A stretch of 36,687 nt of DNA from Palsa-513 sp036510225 (GCA_036510225.1 DATCEH010000049.1:1-36687); one strand, 5' to 3'; shown: positions 8,796-16,923, counted from the first letter of the stretch. Translations and numbers: made by a program. Notes: generated by a model from the letters alone, not told the origin.

Positions 8796-11700
8796 TCACG
8801 CGCTCAAGGTCAGCCGTCGCGGCCCGGCCCTGAAGCCGAGCTCGATCAGCACCGGCTCGAGCGCCGACCCGAGAATTCCGCCGCCGTCGATCCGCTCGAG
8901 GTCGAGCTTCCCGATCCGACCGGCCCGGACCGCGTCCGCCAGCGCGGCCAGGCCCGGCCGCGGATCGTCGGTGAAGGTCTGCAGACCCCGGCCGCCCTGC
9001 TCGACGTACAGGGCCAACTCCGCCCCGACCAGCACGACATGCGCTCCCGCGACCCGCGCCGGCCGCCTGGCCGAGCGCTCTCCGGTCGACTCGCCGGATC
9101 CCCCGGCCCCGCCCCGGCGCTCGCCCGCACCCGTAGTCGCCCCGGCCCGCCGCGGCCAGGCCAGGGCCGCCCCATACGGCTGGGCCGGGTCGGTCGCCGC
9201 GAGCACGAGCGGCGGGGCCTGGTCGAGGCGGCGCTGCGACCGCAGCCGCTCGACCGCCCCCGGCAGGGCGAACTGGGCCCCGCCGAGCCCCTCGATGAAG
9301 TACCCCCGCCGGCAGACGCCGAGCGTCTCGAGTCCGACCAGCGAGTCGTAGAGCGCCGCGAAGCCGCCGACGACGCCCTCCGCGAGGACGAGCTCCCGCG
9401 TCAGGATCCCGTAGCGCTCGAGCAGCAGCTCGGCCTGGGTCCGCCTGCGCGCACGAGGGTCGGGCGCCGGCTCGAAGATCGCCTCGGTCAGCGACCAGCG
9501 GCCCTGGACCTGGGCGCCGGCCCCCCGGCGGGCCGAAGACGCGAACCGCCGACCCGATCGGCCGGGACCTCGCCCGGCCCGCTCGCCGACGGACGCCCGC
9601 GGCGCGACCGTCAGGCGCGGCGCCCGCAGGGGAGCCCACGCGTCGTTGGTCGCCTCGCCCGCCCAGACCAGGTCCCAGACGGCCTCGGCCAGGGCGGCCG
9701 GCGGCGCGTCGAGCTCGGCGATCAGGTCGCTGAAGAAGCACGGTCCGGCCGCCAGGCGCGCCCGGACCAGCTCGTGGTCGGCCTGCGCCGGCGCGAGACC
9801 CCGCCCGGCACCGGCCGACGGCGGGCCGATCGCGGCGGCGTCGTCGCGAAAGTAGAGCGCGACCCTGCCACCCCGCCGACCCAGGGCCCCCGGCGCCTGC
9901 CCCGATCGGGGTGCGCCGACCCAGACGAGCTCGCCCGACGCGCACAGCTGATCGATCCACGTCGACGAGTACGCCCCCAGCCGTCGCGGCAGGACGTCCC
10001 GCTCCCAGACCTCCGCGGGCAGCGCGAGACCCTGGAGCGCGACGAGCACCTCCCGCAGCCGCTCGATCCCCGCGCCCGCCCGCGGGTGGCGGTCGACGCC
10101 CTGCCAGGACGGGAGGAAGACGCCAAGCGCCCGGCGGTCGGCCGCCTCGATCTCGCTGCGCAGGGCCGCAAGCGAAGCCCGCCGCAACCGCTGGAGCACC
10201 TCCGGAGAGCACCACTCGCGTTCGGAGCCGCCCGGCCGAAGCTCACCACGTACGAGCCTGCCGGCCGCCTCCAACTCTCCGAGCGCGCTCCGAAAATCCA
10301 CCGAATAACGACCGGAGAGCTCGTGCGAAGTGAACGGCCCGTGAGACCGGGCGTAGCGCATGCAGAGCTCGCCGACCGCCTCGTCGACCTCCGCGAGGAA
10401 CGCGTCCGGCAGGCCGCCGGGCGGCGCGGCGCCGATCGCGTCGCGATAGAGGCCGGCGTGCTCGGCGGCGATCCACCGCGGCTCGCGTCCGATCCGGACC
10501 CGGACGACCCGCCGCTCGCGCTCGAGCTCGGCGACCATCGCCCGGTGGTCGAGGCCGTCGAGCACCCGGTCTGCGACCTCGTCGTCGGTCAGGTCGCCCA
10601 GCCTGCGCAGGATGTCGTGGAGCTCGTCCCGGCCGGTCGCCCGCCGGTCGGCCGACCGCCGCTGGAGGTCGTCCTCGAGCGCGGCGAGCGCCCCCGGATC
10701 GATCAGCTCGCGGAGCTCGTCCTGGCCGAGCAGCTCCCGCAGGAGATCCCGGTCGAGGCCGAGGGCCGCGGCCCGTCGCTCGGCGTTCGGGGCATCCCCC
10801 TCGTACATGTAGTTCGCGACGTAGTCGAACAGCAGGGACGTCGCGAACGGCGACGCTCTCGGCGTCTCGACCTCGACCAGGCCGACGTCCCGCCGGCGAA
10901 TCGATCGGAGCAGCTCGACCAGGCCGGGGACATCGAGCACGTCGCGCAGGCACTCCCTGTACGTCTCGAGGACGATCGGAAAGTCCGGGTGGCGCCTGGC
11001 GACCTCGAGCAGGGTCTGCGCCTTCAGGCGCTGCTGCCACAGCGGCGTCCGCCGGCCGGGGTACGCCCGGGGGATCAGCAGGGCGCGGGCGGCGTTCTCG
11101 CGGAAGCGCGACCCGAACAGGGCGGAGCTGCCGAGCTCGGAGACGATCGCCTCCTCGACGTCCTCGGGCTCCGGCAGGACGAGGTCCGCGGTCGGGGGAT
11201 CGTCGGCGTCGGGGAAGTGGACGATGATCCCGTCGTCTGACCAGATCGCGTCCGACTCGAGCCCGTGGAGCTCGCGGATCCTCGCGGCCAGCGCGAGCGC
11301 CCACGCCGCGTGGATCCGTCCGCCGTACGGCGAGAGGACGCACAGCCGCCAGTCGCCGATCTCGTCGCGGAACCGCTCGACCACGATCGTCCGGTCGCTC
11401 GGCAGGACGCCGGTCGCCGCCTGCTGGTCGGCGAGGAAGTCCAGCAGGTTGCGGGCGGCCAGCCCGTCGAGGTCGTAGTCGCGCTCGAGCGTCTCCGGCT
11501 CCTGGTCGACCGCCCACCGGCTGAACGCCCCGATCGCCGCGCCCAGCTCCTTCGGCCGGCCGATTGACTCGCCCCGCCAGAACGGGACGGCGCCCGGCGC
11601 GCCGGGGGCCGGCGTAACGACGACGCGGTCGCGCCCGATCTCCTCGATTCTCCATGCGGTCGCCCCGAGTAAGAATGCTTGTCCTGGCCGCGCTTCATGG

Positions 11701-13577
11701 ACCATTTCCTCGTCCAACTCTCCAACCCGGCGGCCGTCGGGCAGCGTCACTGCATACAGACCGCGATCCGGGATCGTCCCCGCGTTGGTGACCGCCAGGC
11801 CGAGGGCTCCCCGACGGGGGGTCAGGCTGCCGGTCAGTCGATCCCAGTTGATCCGCGCCCGGAGCTCGGCGAACTCGCTCGACGGGTACCGGCCGTCGAG
11901 CATGTCGAGGACGTTCTCGAGCAGCTCGCGGGTCAGCTCCGAGTACGAGTGGGTCCGCCTGACCAGGGCGTGGAGCTCGTCGACGGTGATCGGCCCACCC
12001 CCGTCAGGCGACCCGATCCCGGCGCTCGCGACGATCGCGACGATCTGCTGGGCGAGCACGTCGAGCGCGTTCCGGGGGACGACGGTCGGCTCGATCCGGC
12101 CGTCGCGCATCAGTCTCGTGATCACCGCGCACTCGAGCAGGTCGGCCCGGAACTTCGGGAAGATCCGCCCCTTGCTCGTAGCCCCGACCCCGCCTGTGCC
12201 CCCGGAGGGGGTATGCCCCGACCGGCCGATCCGCTGGAGGCCGCGAGCCACCGACTTCGGCGACTCGACCTGGATCACGAGATCGACGGCGCCCATGTCG
12301 ATGCCCAGCTCGAGCGACGACGTCGCCACCAGGCACGGGAGCTCGCCGGCCTTGAGGAGCTCCTCGATCGTCGTGCGCTCCTCCCGCGACAGCGACCCGT
12401 GGTGGGCCCGGGCGATCGGCTCGGCCGGCGGGCGGGGAGGATCCTCGGCGCGGCCCGGGCGGGCGTCGCCGGCCCCAGTCGGCTGGCCGTCGGTGTCGTT
12501 GAGCTCGTTGAGGCGGAGCGCGAGCCGCTCGGCCGCCCGCCGGCTGTTGACGAAGACGATCGTCGACCGGTGCTCGCGGACGAGCCGGAGGAGCTCAGGA
12601 TAGATCGCCGGCCAGATCGACCGCCGGGTGGCCTCGCCGCCCTGGCGGTACTCCGACTGATGGCTGTGACTTTGTTGTGCGCCATCACCTACTTGGTGAT
12701 GGCTGTGACTCTGTTGTGCGCCATCACCTACTTGGTGATGGCTGTGACTCTGTTGTGCGCCATCACCTACTTGGTGATGGCTGTGACTCTGTTGTGCGCC
12801 ATCACCTACTTGGTCGTCAGGGGCGGGGTCCGGCCGGCGGGTGTCCGGCCGGCGGGTGTCGGGCTCGATCATCGACTCGACCGGGACGTGGATCCTCAGG
12901 TCGAGCGGGCGGGTGGCCCCGACGTCGACGATCCGGGCGCGCCGGTCGGGGCCGACCATGAACCGGGCGACCTCCTCGAGCGGGCTCTGGGTCGCCGAGA
13001 GGCCGATCCGCTGGAGCTCGCGGTCGGGGTTGAGCGCCTGTAGACGCTCGATGCTGAGGGCGAGGTGGGCGCCCCGCTTGGTCGCGGCGACCGCGTGGAT
13101 CTCGTCGAGGATCACGGCCTCCACCCCGGTGAGGATCTCCCGGGCGCGGGAGGTCAGCATCAGGTAGAGGGACTCGGGCGTCGTGATCAGGATGTCCGGC
13201 GGGTTGCGGAGCATCTGGGCCCGCTCCCGCTGGGGGGTGTCACCCGTCCGGATGCCGACGCGGACCTGGGCCTTGAGGCCGCGGAGCGGGACCCGGAGGT
13301 TTCGCTCGACGTCGTAGGACAGGGCCTTCATCGGCGAGACGTAGACCAGGCGGGTCGCGTGCGGCGCGCCGCCCTCGACGCCGACGCCCTCGGCGACGAG
13401 CCGGTCGAGCGCCCAGAGGAACGCGGCCAACGTCTTGCCCGAGCCGGTCGGCGCCGAGATCAGGACGTTCTCGCCGGTCGCGATCGCCGGCCACGCCTGG
13501 GCCTGCGCCGGCGTCGGCGCCTCGAACGCCGACTCCAGCCAGTCGCGAACGAGGGGGGTGAAGGCCGACAGCGGCAT
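8796..13577 (-). CDS. lhr: Lhr-family ATP-dependent helicase
   Basis: This 1593-residue superfamily 2 3'-to-5' DNA helicase is long for bacterial Lhr. The core carries Walker A SAPTGSGKT (41-49), DEIH (158-161), GLSATQS (192-198), VATSSLELGIDMG and RGLQRIGRSGH. It continues with the winged-helix/beta-barrel Lhr core and a long C-terminal part with a WH-type repeat region. ATG 13577 (MPLSAFTPL) is preferred to the open extension to 13670; the upstream SD is weak (GGGGACG). Residues about 241-315, between the two RecA lobes, are a low-complexity insert: RRPDTRRPD then four copies of a 13-residue QVGDGAQQSHSHH unit encoded by the repeat at 12661-12814. It probably acts in DNA repair; the nei gene lies two genes downstream. 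Confidence 0.96.
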   Translation of the reverse strand: MPLSAFTPLVRDWLESAFEAPTPAQAQAWPAIATGENVLISAPTGSGKTLAAFLWALDRLVAEGVGVEGGAPHATRLVYVSPMKALSYDVERNLRVPLRGLKAQVRVGIRTGDTPQRERAQMLRNPPDILITTPESLYLMLTSRAREILTGVEAVILDEIHAVAATKRGAHLALSIERLQALNPDRELQRIGLSATQSPLEEVARFMVGPDRRARIVDVGATRPLDLRIHVPVESMIEPDTRRPDTRRPDPAPDDQVGDGAQQSHSHHQVGDGAQQSHSHHQVGDGAQQSHSHHQVGDGAQQSHSHQSEYRQGGEATRRSIWPAIYPELLRLVREHRSTIVFVNSRRAAERLALRLNELNDTDGQPTGAGDARPGRAEDPPRPPAEPIARAHHGSLSREERTTIEELLKAGELPCLVATSSLELGIDMGAVDLVIQVESPKSVARGLQRIGRSGHTPSGGTGGVGATSKGRIFPKFRADLLECAVITRLMRDGRIEPTVVPRNALDVLAQQIVAIVASAGIGSPDGGGPITVDELHALVRRTHSYSELTRELLENVLDMLDGRYPSSEFAELRARINWDRLTGSLTPRRGALGLAVTNAGTIPDRGLYAVTLPDGRRVGELDEEMVHEARPGQAFLLGATAWRIEEIGRDRVVVTPAPGAPGAVPFWRGESIGRPKELGAAIGAFSRWAVDQEPETLERDYDLDGLAARNLLDFLADQQAATGVLPSDRTIVVERFRDEIGDWRLCVLSPYGGRIHAAWALALAARIRELHGLESDAIWSDDGIIVHFPDADDPPTADLVLPEPEDVEEAIVSELGSSALFGSRFRENAARALLIPRAYPGRRTPLWQQRLKAQTLLEVARRHPDFPIVLETYRECLRDVLDVPGLVELLRSIRRRDVGLVEVETPRASPFATSLLFDYVANYMYEGDAPNAERRAAALGLDRDLLRELLGQDELRELIDPGALAALEDDLQRRSADRRATGRDELHDILRRLGDLTDDEVADRVLDGLDHRAMVAELERERRVVRVRIGREPRWIAAEHAGLYRDAIGAAPPGGLPDAFLAEVDEAVGELCMRYARSHGPFTSHELSGRYSVDFRSALGELEAAGRLVRGELRPGGSEREWCSPEVLQRLRRASLAALRSEIEAADRRALGVFLPSWQGVDRHPRAGAGIERLREVLVALQGLALPAEVWERDVLPRRLGAYSSTWIDQLCASGELVWVGAPRSGQAPGALGRRGGRVALYFRDDAAAIGPPSAGAGRGLAPAQADHELVRARLAAGPCFFSDLIAELDAPPAALAEAVWDLVWAGEATNDAWAPLRAPRLTVAPRASVGERAGRGPGRSGRRFASSARRGAGAQVQGRWSLTEAIFEPAPDPRARRRTQAELLLERYGILTRELVLAEGVVGGFAALYDSLVGLETLGVCRRGYFIEGLGGAQFALPGAVERLRSQRRLDQAPPLVLAATDPAQPYGAALAWPRRAGATTGAGERRGGAGGSGESTGERSARRPARVAGAHVVLVGAELALYVEQGGRGLQTFTDDPRPGLAALADAVRAGRIGKLDLERIDGGGILGSALEPVLIELGFRAGPRRLTLSA
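12661..12814. repeat. 39-bp tandem repeat with hairpins inside lhr
   Basis: There are almost four in-frame copies of a 39-bp unit (12661, 12700, 12739, 12778). They are nearly identical: unit 1 has TTTG where the others have TCTG, and unit 4 changes in its last bases. The unit is about half GC in a 70% GC setting. Each unit boundary makes a perfect hairpin with arms GCCATCACC and GGTGATGGC around TACTT (12681-12703, 12720-12742, 12759-12781). On the lhr strand it encodes QVGDGAQQSHSHH. Confidence 0.95.
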
Positions 13578-13874
13578 CGTCCCCGACGTTACCGAACCCG
13601 GACGACCGTCCGGCCCGGATCTCGGCCACCGGACTACTCGGGTTGCGGTGGGCCGTTGCCCCCGGCACACCCCCGAGCGCCTCGGCGCCTCCGTCCTGCG
13701 CGAGGGCGGCCCGCGCCAGCGAGCCCGAGCCGGCGGAGCAACGCCGTAGCCGGGTCGTCGGGCCCGGCCTGCGGATGATCACTCATCGCGTGGGCGATAG
13801 CCCGCCCTCGCGCCGGGGGCCCCGGGGCGCTCCGATACGATCGCGCCGACACAGGCGACGACAAGGAGCGCGAC
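13578..13874. other. Divergent intergenic region between lhr and the oxygenase gene
   Basis: This 297-bp spacer must hold the promoters of both divergent genes. TACGAT (13836-13841) is a possible -10 for the plus-strand gene, but no good -35 is seen. No RNA gene or repeat is recognised. Confidence 0.4.
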
Positions 13875-14573
13875 ATGACGATGGGTCCCGGATCGCACTG
13901 GCTGTGGCCGACCCCGATCGGCCTGCACCGCTACGGCGCGGCCGCCAGTCTCAATCCCCTGCTGGTCGGAGCGTTCGCGGAGGGGCGGGCGGCCCAGCAG
14001 AAGCAGCGGGGCGAGGAGCCCGGGCCGTTCTTCGCCAGCGACGACGATCTCCTCCACCGCGTGAAGCTCGCCGAATGGCAGGACTTCGTCGGCTTCATCG
14101 TGAACAGCCTCGTCGAGACCGCGAAGCAGGCCAACCGGGAAGCCTGGGCCGGGCAGGCGTTCGACCTGAACGTCGGGATCCTGGGGATGTGGTTCCAGTA
14201 CAGCCAGGACGGGGCGTTCCACGACGTGCACACGCACGGCAACTGCTCGTGGTCGGGCGTGTACATCGTCCAGATCGACGAACCCGACCAGCGCGTGACG
14301 CATCCGGTCTACGGTCAGGCGAACGGCGTGACACGGCTTTACGGACCGCCCTTCGCGACGCTGGGCGGGGCCTTCGTCGACGTCGGCAACGCCTACCTCC
14401 AGCCGCCGCACCACGACATCGACCCGGTGCCCGGGCAACTGCTGCTGTTTCCGTCCTGGCTCGCGCATATGGCCCTGCCGTATGGCGGCGACAAGGACCG
14501 GATCATCGTTTCGTTCAACGCCAGCATCCACGGGGCCGAGGGTGATCAGCTGCACGGGTACAGTGCCACCTGA
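13875..14573 (+). CDS. Putative 2OG-Fe(II) oxygenase
   Basis: This 232-residue cupin-like protein is similar to the 2OG-Fe(II)_Oxy_5 group (TIGR02466-like). The first metal region is HDVHTHGNCSWSGVYIV (about 117-133), the second is GQLLLFPSWLAHM (about 187-199, H198), and DRIIVSFN (208-215) supplies the Arg for 2-oxoglutarate. The first motif reads H-T-H rather than the usual H-x-D, so which residues bind iron is uncertain. AAGGAG sits nine bases before ATG 13875. Members are often annotated as hydroxylases of unknown substrate, and no function is assigned. It is convergent to UDG across the 800-bp repeat-rich gap. Confidence 0.8.
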   Translation: MTMGPGSHWLWPTPIGLHRYGAAASLNPLLVGAFAEGRAAQQKQRGEEPGPFFASDDDLLHRVKLAEWQDFVGFIVNSLVETAKQANREAWAGQAFDLNVGILGMWFQYSQDGAFHDVHTHGNCSWSGVYIVQIDEPDQRVTHPVYGQANGVTRLYGPPFATLGGAFVDVGNAYLQPPHHDIDPVPGQLLLFPSWLAHMALPYGGDKDRIIVSFNASIHGAEGDQLHGYSAT

Positions 14574-14700
14574 CCCGCTGCCGGCGCGGAGCTTTCGACG
14601 GGCGGCCGCCGGAGGGGGGCCGGCGAGGGTTGTGAGGGCGCGGGCGGGGCGGGCGGCGCCGGGGTGCGGGTCGGGCGCGGGAGGGCCGGGCTGGCTGGCC

Positions 14701-14754
14701 GGGCTGGACTGGGCTGGCTGGGCTGGCTGGGCTGGCTGGGCTGGGAGGGCCGGG
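14701..14754. repeat. 9-bp tandem repeat, G-rich
   Basis: TGGGCTGGC is repeated three times with a fourth variant copy, flanked by two GGGCTGGAC variants. The stretch is strongly strand-biased (G/T on plus). No coding role is seen. Confidence 0.85.
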
Positions 14755-14794
14755 CTGGACTGGACGACGAAGAGGTCGCTGCGCGCTTGTTCAC

Positions 14795-14858
14795 GAGAGT
14801 CGCTGCCTGAGTCACTCGGGTTTCGCACTTTTCGCTGGGCCGACTGCACGTCGGAGCG
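14795..14858 (+). repeat. Dispersed GC-tract element, copy 2
   Basis: GAGAGTCGCTG, CTGAGTCACTCGGG, TTTCGCACTTTTCGC and the palindrome CCGACTGCACGTCGG (14840-14854) follow one another, then a G-rich tract. Read on the minus strand it matches the start of the window: GCGAAAAGTGCGAA and CCCGAGTGA are shared. CCGAC/GTCGG are 5-bp arms around TGCAC. Confidence 0.8.
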
Positions 14859-14957
14859 GAGCGGCGGGCGGGGGCGGGTGCGGGTGCGGGCCGGGTGCGG
14901 GGGGTGTGAGATGTCAGGCTCCTCCCGGGCGGCGGAGGTGGATGCGAGACCTTCGTC

Positions 14958-15061
14958 GCGAAAGTAGCTGACTAAGTCAGTCAACTACTTTCGCTGGAGA
15001 GTCCACACCTCCACGACCAAGTCCCCCCCGTAGAGAGCCGGCCCACCGCTGACCTCCCGAG
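14958..15061 (+). repeat. GCGAAA-framed palindromic element, copy A
   Basis: The arms are GCGAAAGTAG (14958-14967) and CTACTTTCGC (14985-14994) around the core CTGACTAAGTCAG, then GGAGAGTCC and CCTCCAC. GAGCCGGCC and GACCTCCCGAG further on recur in copy B. It could fold as a stem-loop in either strand and might end transcription, but no U-tract follows. Confidence 0.8.
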
Positions 15062-15209
15062 CCCGGCCCGAATGATCCTCGACGGCACGCTCGCCCCCCC
15101 CACCGCATCAGCACAGCCGCCGCGGAATATCACCCGGAACGGGGACCTGACCCGAAGACCAGCGAAATCGCCGGCGTCCAACACGCCCGGGCCGCCGCCG
15201 GCCCACAAA

Positions 15210-15300
15210 CCGCGAAACCCGACTGGGTCAGTCAGTTACTTTTCGCGGAGAGTCCTCCTCCACCGAGTCGGTCAGCCGCGAGCCGGCCGACCTCCCGAGA
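15210..15300 (+). repeat. GCGAAA-framed palindromic element, copy B
   Basis: This is a direct copy of copy A about 250 bp further on. CCGCGAAA (15210-15217) and TTTCGCGG (15241-15248) frame a GACTGGGTCAGTCAG core. GGAGAGTCC, CTCCACC, GAGCCGGCC and GACCTCCCGAG follow in the same order as in copy A. Confidence 0.8.
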
Positions 15301-15373
15301 CTCGTTTCGGGCGACGGCCGACCAGGGCTTCGACCGCGCCTCGCAGGTCGCGAACGCCGTCTGATCGGGTCGA

Positions 15374-16099
15374 TCAGCCGTTTTCGGCTGTGCCGGACCC
15401 GAGCCCGGCCAGGGACCGCGCCCGACGCAGGACCGTGTCGGTCATCTCCGTGGTCAGCCGACCGGTGAACGTGTTCTGCTGGCTGGGGTGGTAGCAGCCG
15501 AGCAGCGGGGCGTTCTCGGCCCCGTGCCCGAAGCGCGGCCGCGGACGGATCGCGGGCTCGCCGGACGCGGCCCGCAGGCGAAGCGCCGCGTCCCAGGCGA
15601 AGGCGCCGAGGCAGAGGATCACGCGGACGTCGGCGAGCAGGCCGAGCTCGCGGACGCCCCACGGCAGGCACCGGTCGCGCTCGTCGGGCGACGGACGGTT
15701 GGCCGGCGGAGCGCAGCGGACGGCGGCCGTCACCCAGCAATCGCGCAGGACAAGCCCGTCGCCGGGCGAGACGGACGTCGGCTGGTTGGCGAAGCCCGTC
15801 CTGTGGAGCGCGGCGAACAGCCAGTCGCCGGACCGGTCGCCGGTGAAGATCCGCCCGGTCCGGTTCGCCCCGTGGGCGGCCGGCGCGAGGCCGAGGATCA
15901 GGACGCGGGCGGCCGGGTCGCCGAACCCGGGGATCGGCCGGCCCCAGTAGGCCTCGTCGGCGAACGCCGCCCGACGGTCCCGCGCGACCTGCTCGCGCCA
16001 GGCCACGAGCCGTGGGCACTGGCGGCAGGCGGTGACCTCGGTCTCGAGCACGTCGAGGCCGGTCTGGCGTAGGCTCTGCGGCGTGCGCAGGTCACTCAT
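15374..16099 (-). CDS. udgB: Family 5 uracil-DNA glycosylase (UdgB-type)
   Basis: This 241-residue enzyme removes uracil (and often other deaminated bases) from DNA. Motif GLAPAAHGANRTGRIFTGD (70-88) is the family 5 form, with alanines where other families have an activating Asp/Asn. The second motif is CYHPSQQNTFTG near the C-terminus. Cys25, Cys28, Cys129 and Cys144 fit the four-Cys iron-sulfur cluster site. ATG 16099 is used; the frame is open to 16198 but would run through the divergent lipoprotein gene. The 5' ends of the two genes overlap by 17 bp. Together with nei, lhr and PafBC it adds to the repair genes here. Confidence 0.94.
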   Translation of the reverse strand: MSDLRTPQSLRQTGLDVLETEVTACRQCPRLVAWREQVARDRRAAFADEAYWGRPIPGFGDPAARVLILGLAPAAHGANRTGRIFTGDRSGDWLFAALHRTGFANQPTSVSPGDGLVLRDCWVTAAVRCAPPANRPSPDERDRCLPWGVRELGLLADVRVILCLGAFAWDAALRLRAASGEPAIRPRPRFGHGAENAPLLGCYHPSQQNTFTGRLTTEMTDTVLRRARSLAGLGSGTAENG

Positions 16100-16484
16100 C
16101 CTCGTCGCCGTGGCCGTCTGCCTGGCCGGCTGCGGCACGGTCAGCTCGGCCGGCAACTTCTCCGGCGAGCAGGCGACCGTCGCCAAGGTGATCGACAACC
16201 TCTCGAGCTACGGAACGTCCCATCAGGCGAGCAACATCTGCAACAAGATCCTCGCCCCGTCGGTCGCCGCCAAGCTGAAGGCCGCCGGCGGGACGTGCGA
16301 CAGCGTGGTCAGCGACGCGCTCGGCAACGTCGACATCTTCGCCCTCACCGTGCAGAAGGTCCAGATCACCGGCAACACCGCCCTGGTCACGGTGAAGTCG
16401 ACCTCGAACGGGAAGAACGAGATTCAGACGCTGGATCTCGTCCACGAGAAGGACGGTACCTGGCGGCTCAACTCGTTCGCCTAG
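16083..16484 (+). CDS. Lipoprotein, NTF2-like
   Basis: This is a 133-residue protein. A basic N-terminus and hydrophobic stretch end in LAGC (lipobox, mature Cys21 region in VCLAGCGTVSS), so it is likely lipidated and held on the outer face of the membrane. The rest (VIDNLSSYGTSHQASNICNKILAP... ALTVQKVQITGNTALVTVKS...EKDGTWRLNSF) resembles small NTF2/DUF4878-like extracytoplasmic domains. Two cysteines (NICNKI, GTCDSV) may pair. GTG 16083 is seven bases after TAGGCT (16070-16075), so the mRNA may be leaderless. The function is unknown. Confidence 0.85.
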   Translation: MRRSLILVAVAVCLAGCGTVSSAGNFSGEQATVAKVIDNLSSYGTSHQASNICNKILAPSVAAKLKAAGGTCDSVVSDALGNVDIFALTVQKVQITGNTALVTVKSTSNGKNEIQTLDLVHEKDGTWRLNSFA

Positions 16485-16503
16485 CAGCGACGGGAGACTA
16501 GTT

Positions 16504-16534
16504 CGGTTGACGATAGATCGTCAACCGGTATAGA
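16504..16534 (+). promoter_or_regulatory. padR promoter with overlapping operator
   Basis: CGGTTGACGAT (16504-16514) and ATCGTCAACCG (16517-16527) form a perfect 11-bp inverted repeat with a 2-bp spacer. TTGACG (16507-16512) and TATAGA (16529-16534) are 16 bp apart, so the palindrome covers the -35 and the spacer. The predicted start point is 1-2 bases before ATG 16543, implying a leaderless mRNA. Autoregulation by PadR is inference. Confidence 0.8.
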
Positions 16535-16542
16535 GTGCGGGC

Positions 16543-16923
16543 ATGGCCCGATTCCCGGCGAGCGAGAACGAGAGCGAGAGCGACCCGCCGGCTGAGCCGG
16601 AGGCCCTCGCGGCGTTCGGCCGCTACGCGGGCCCGGCGACCCTGATCCTCTCGAGCCTCGCCGACGGGACGAAGCATGGGTATGCCCTGACCAAGGACAT
16701 CGACGCCTTCGCCGGAGTCCGGCTCGCCCCGGGGACGCTCTACGAGGCGCTCGCCCGGCTCGAGCGCCAGGGCCTGATCGAGGCAGTCGAGACCGACGAT
16801 CGCCGGCGTCCGTACAAGCTGACCGCCGCGGGCGCAGTCGCCCTCCGTGCCCACCTCGACGCCCAGCGGCGGATCGCCGACGTCGGGCTGCGCCGGCTGG
16901 CAGAGAGTCCAGGGCACGCGTGA
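16543..16923 (+). CDS. PadR-family transcriptional regulator
   Basis: This 126-residue DNA-binding repressor type has a winged helix at about 25-95: LILSSLADGTKHGYALTKDIDAF...LAPGTLYEALARLERQGLIEAVETDDRRRPYKLTAAG. The C-terminal helix (about 98-120) would give dimer contact. The first 20 residues are acidic and Ser/Glu-rich. ATG 16543 has no Shine-Dalgarno but sits right at the predicted transcription start. Its stop overlaps the GTG of the next gene (GTGA), so the following membrane protein and esterase are translationally coupled. It probably controls its own operon from the palindrome at 16504-16527; the inducer is unknown. Confidence 0.93.
   Translation: MARFPASENESESDPPAEPEALAAFGRYAGPATLILSSLADGTKHGYALTKDIDAFAGVRLAPGTLYEALARLERQGLIEAVETDDRRRPYKLTAAGAVALRAHLDAQRRIADVGLRRLAESPGHA

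Larger units (their letters stand above)
14574..15373. other. Gene-free repeat-rich gap between convergent genes
   Basis: This 800-bp region has no convincing gene; open frames here are random high-GC frames. It holds a G-rich, strand-biased stretch with a 9-bp tandem repeat (14701-14754), element copy 2 (14795-14858), another G-rich run with a repeated GGTGCG (14860-14905), and two palindromic elements (14958-15061 and 15210-15300). GATCGGGTCGATC at 15362-15374 is a small palindrome. Confidence 0.7.

Noticed and set aside
9039..11240. 733-codon plus-strand open frame opposite lhr
   Set aside because: Shadow frame of Lhr with no recognisable motif.
12661..12814. CRISPR-like array
   Set aside because: Units are contiguous with no variable spacers, and the array is in frame within a gene.
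11679..13043. Plus-strand frame giving a repeated hydrophobic MAVTLLCAITYLV peptide
   Set aside because: It is the antisense reading of the 39-bp repeat inside lhr; no start signal or membrane protein family supports it.
14546..14815. Ser/Pro/Gln repeat frame on the minus strand
   Set aside because: Produced by the G-rich 9-bp repeat; no ribosome site and no homology.
15072..15494. 140-codon plus-strand frame in the gap
   Set aside because: Runs through palindromic element B and into the udgB gene antisense; Arg/Pro/Ser-rich.
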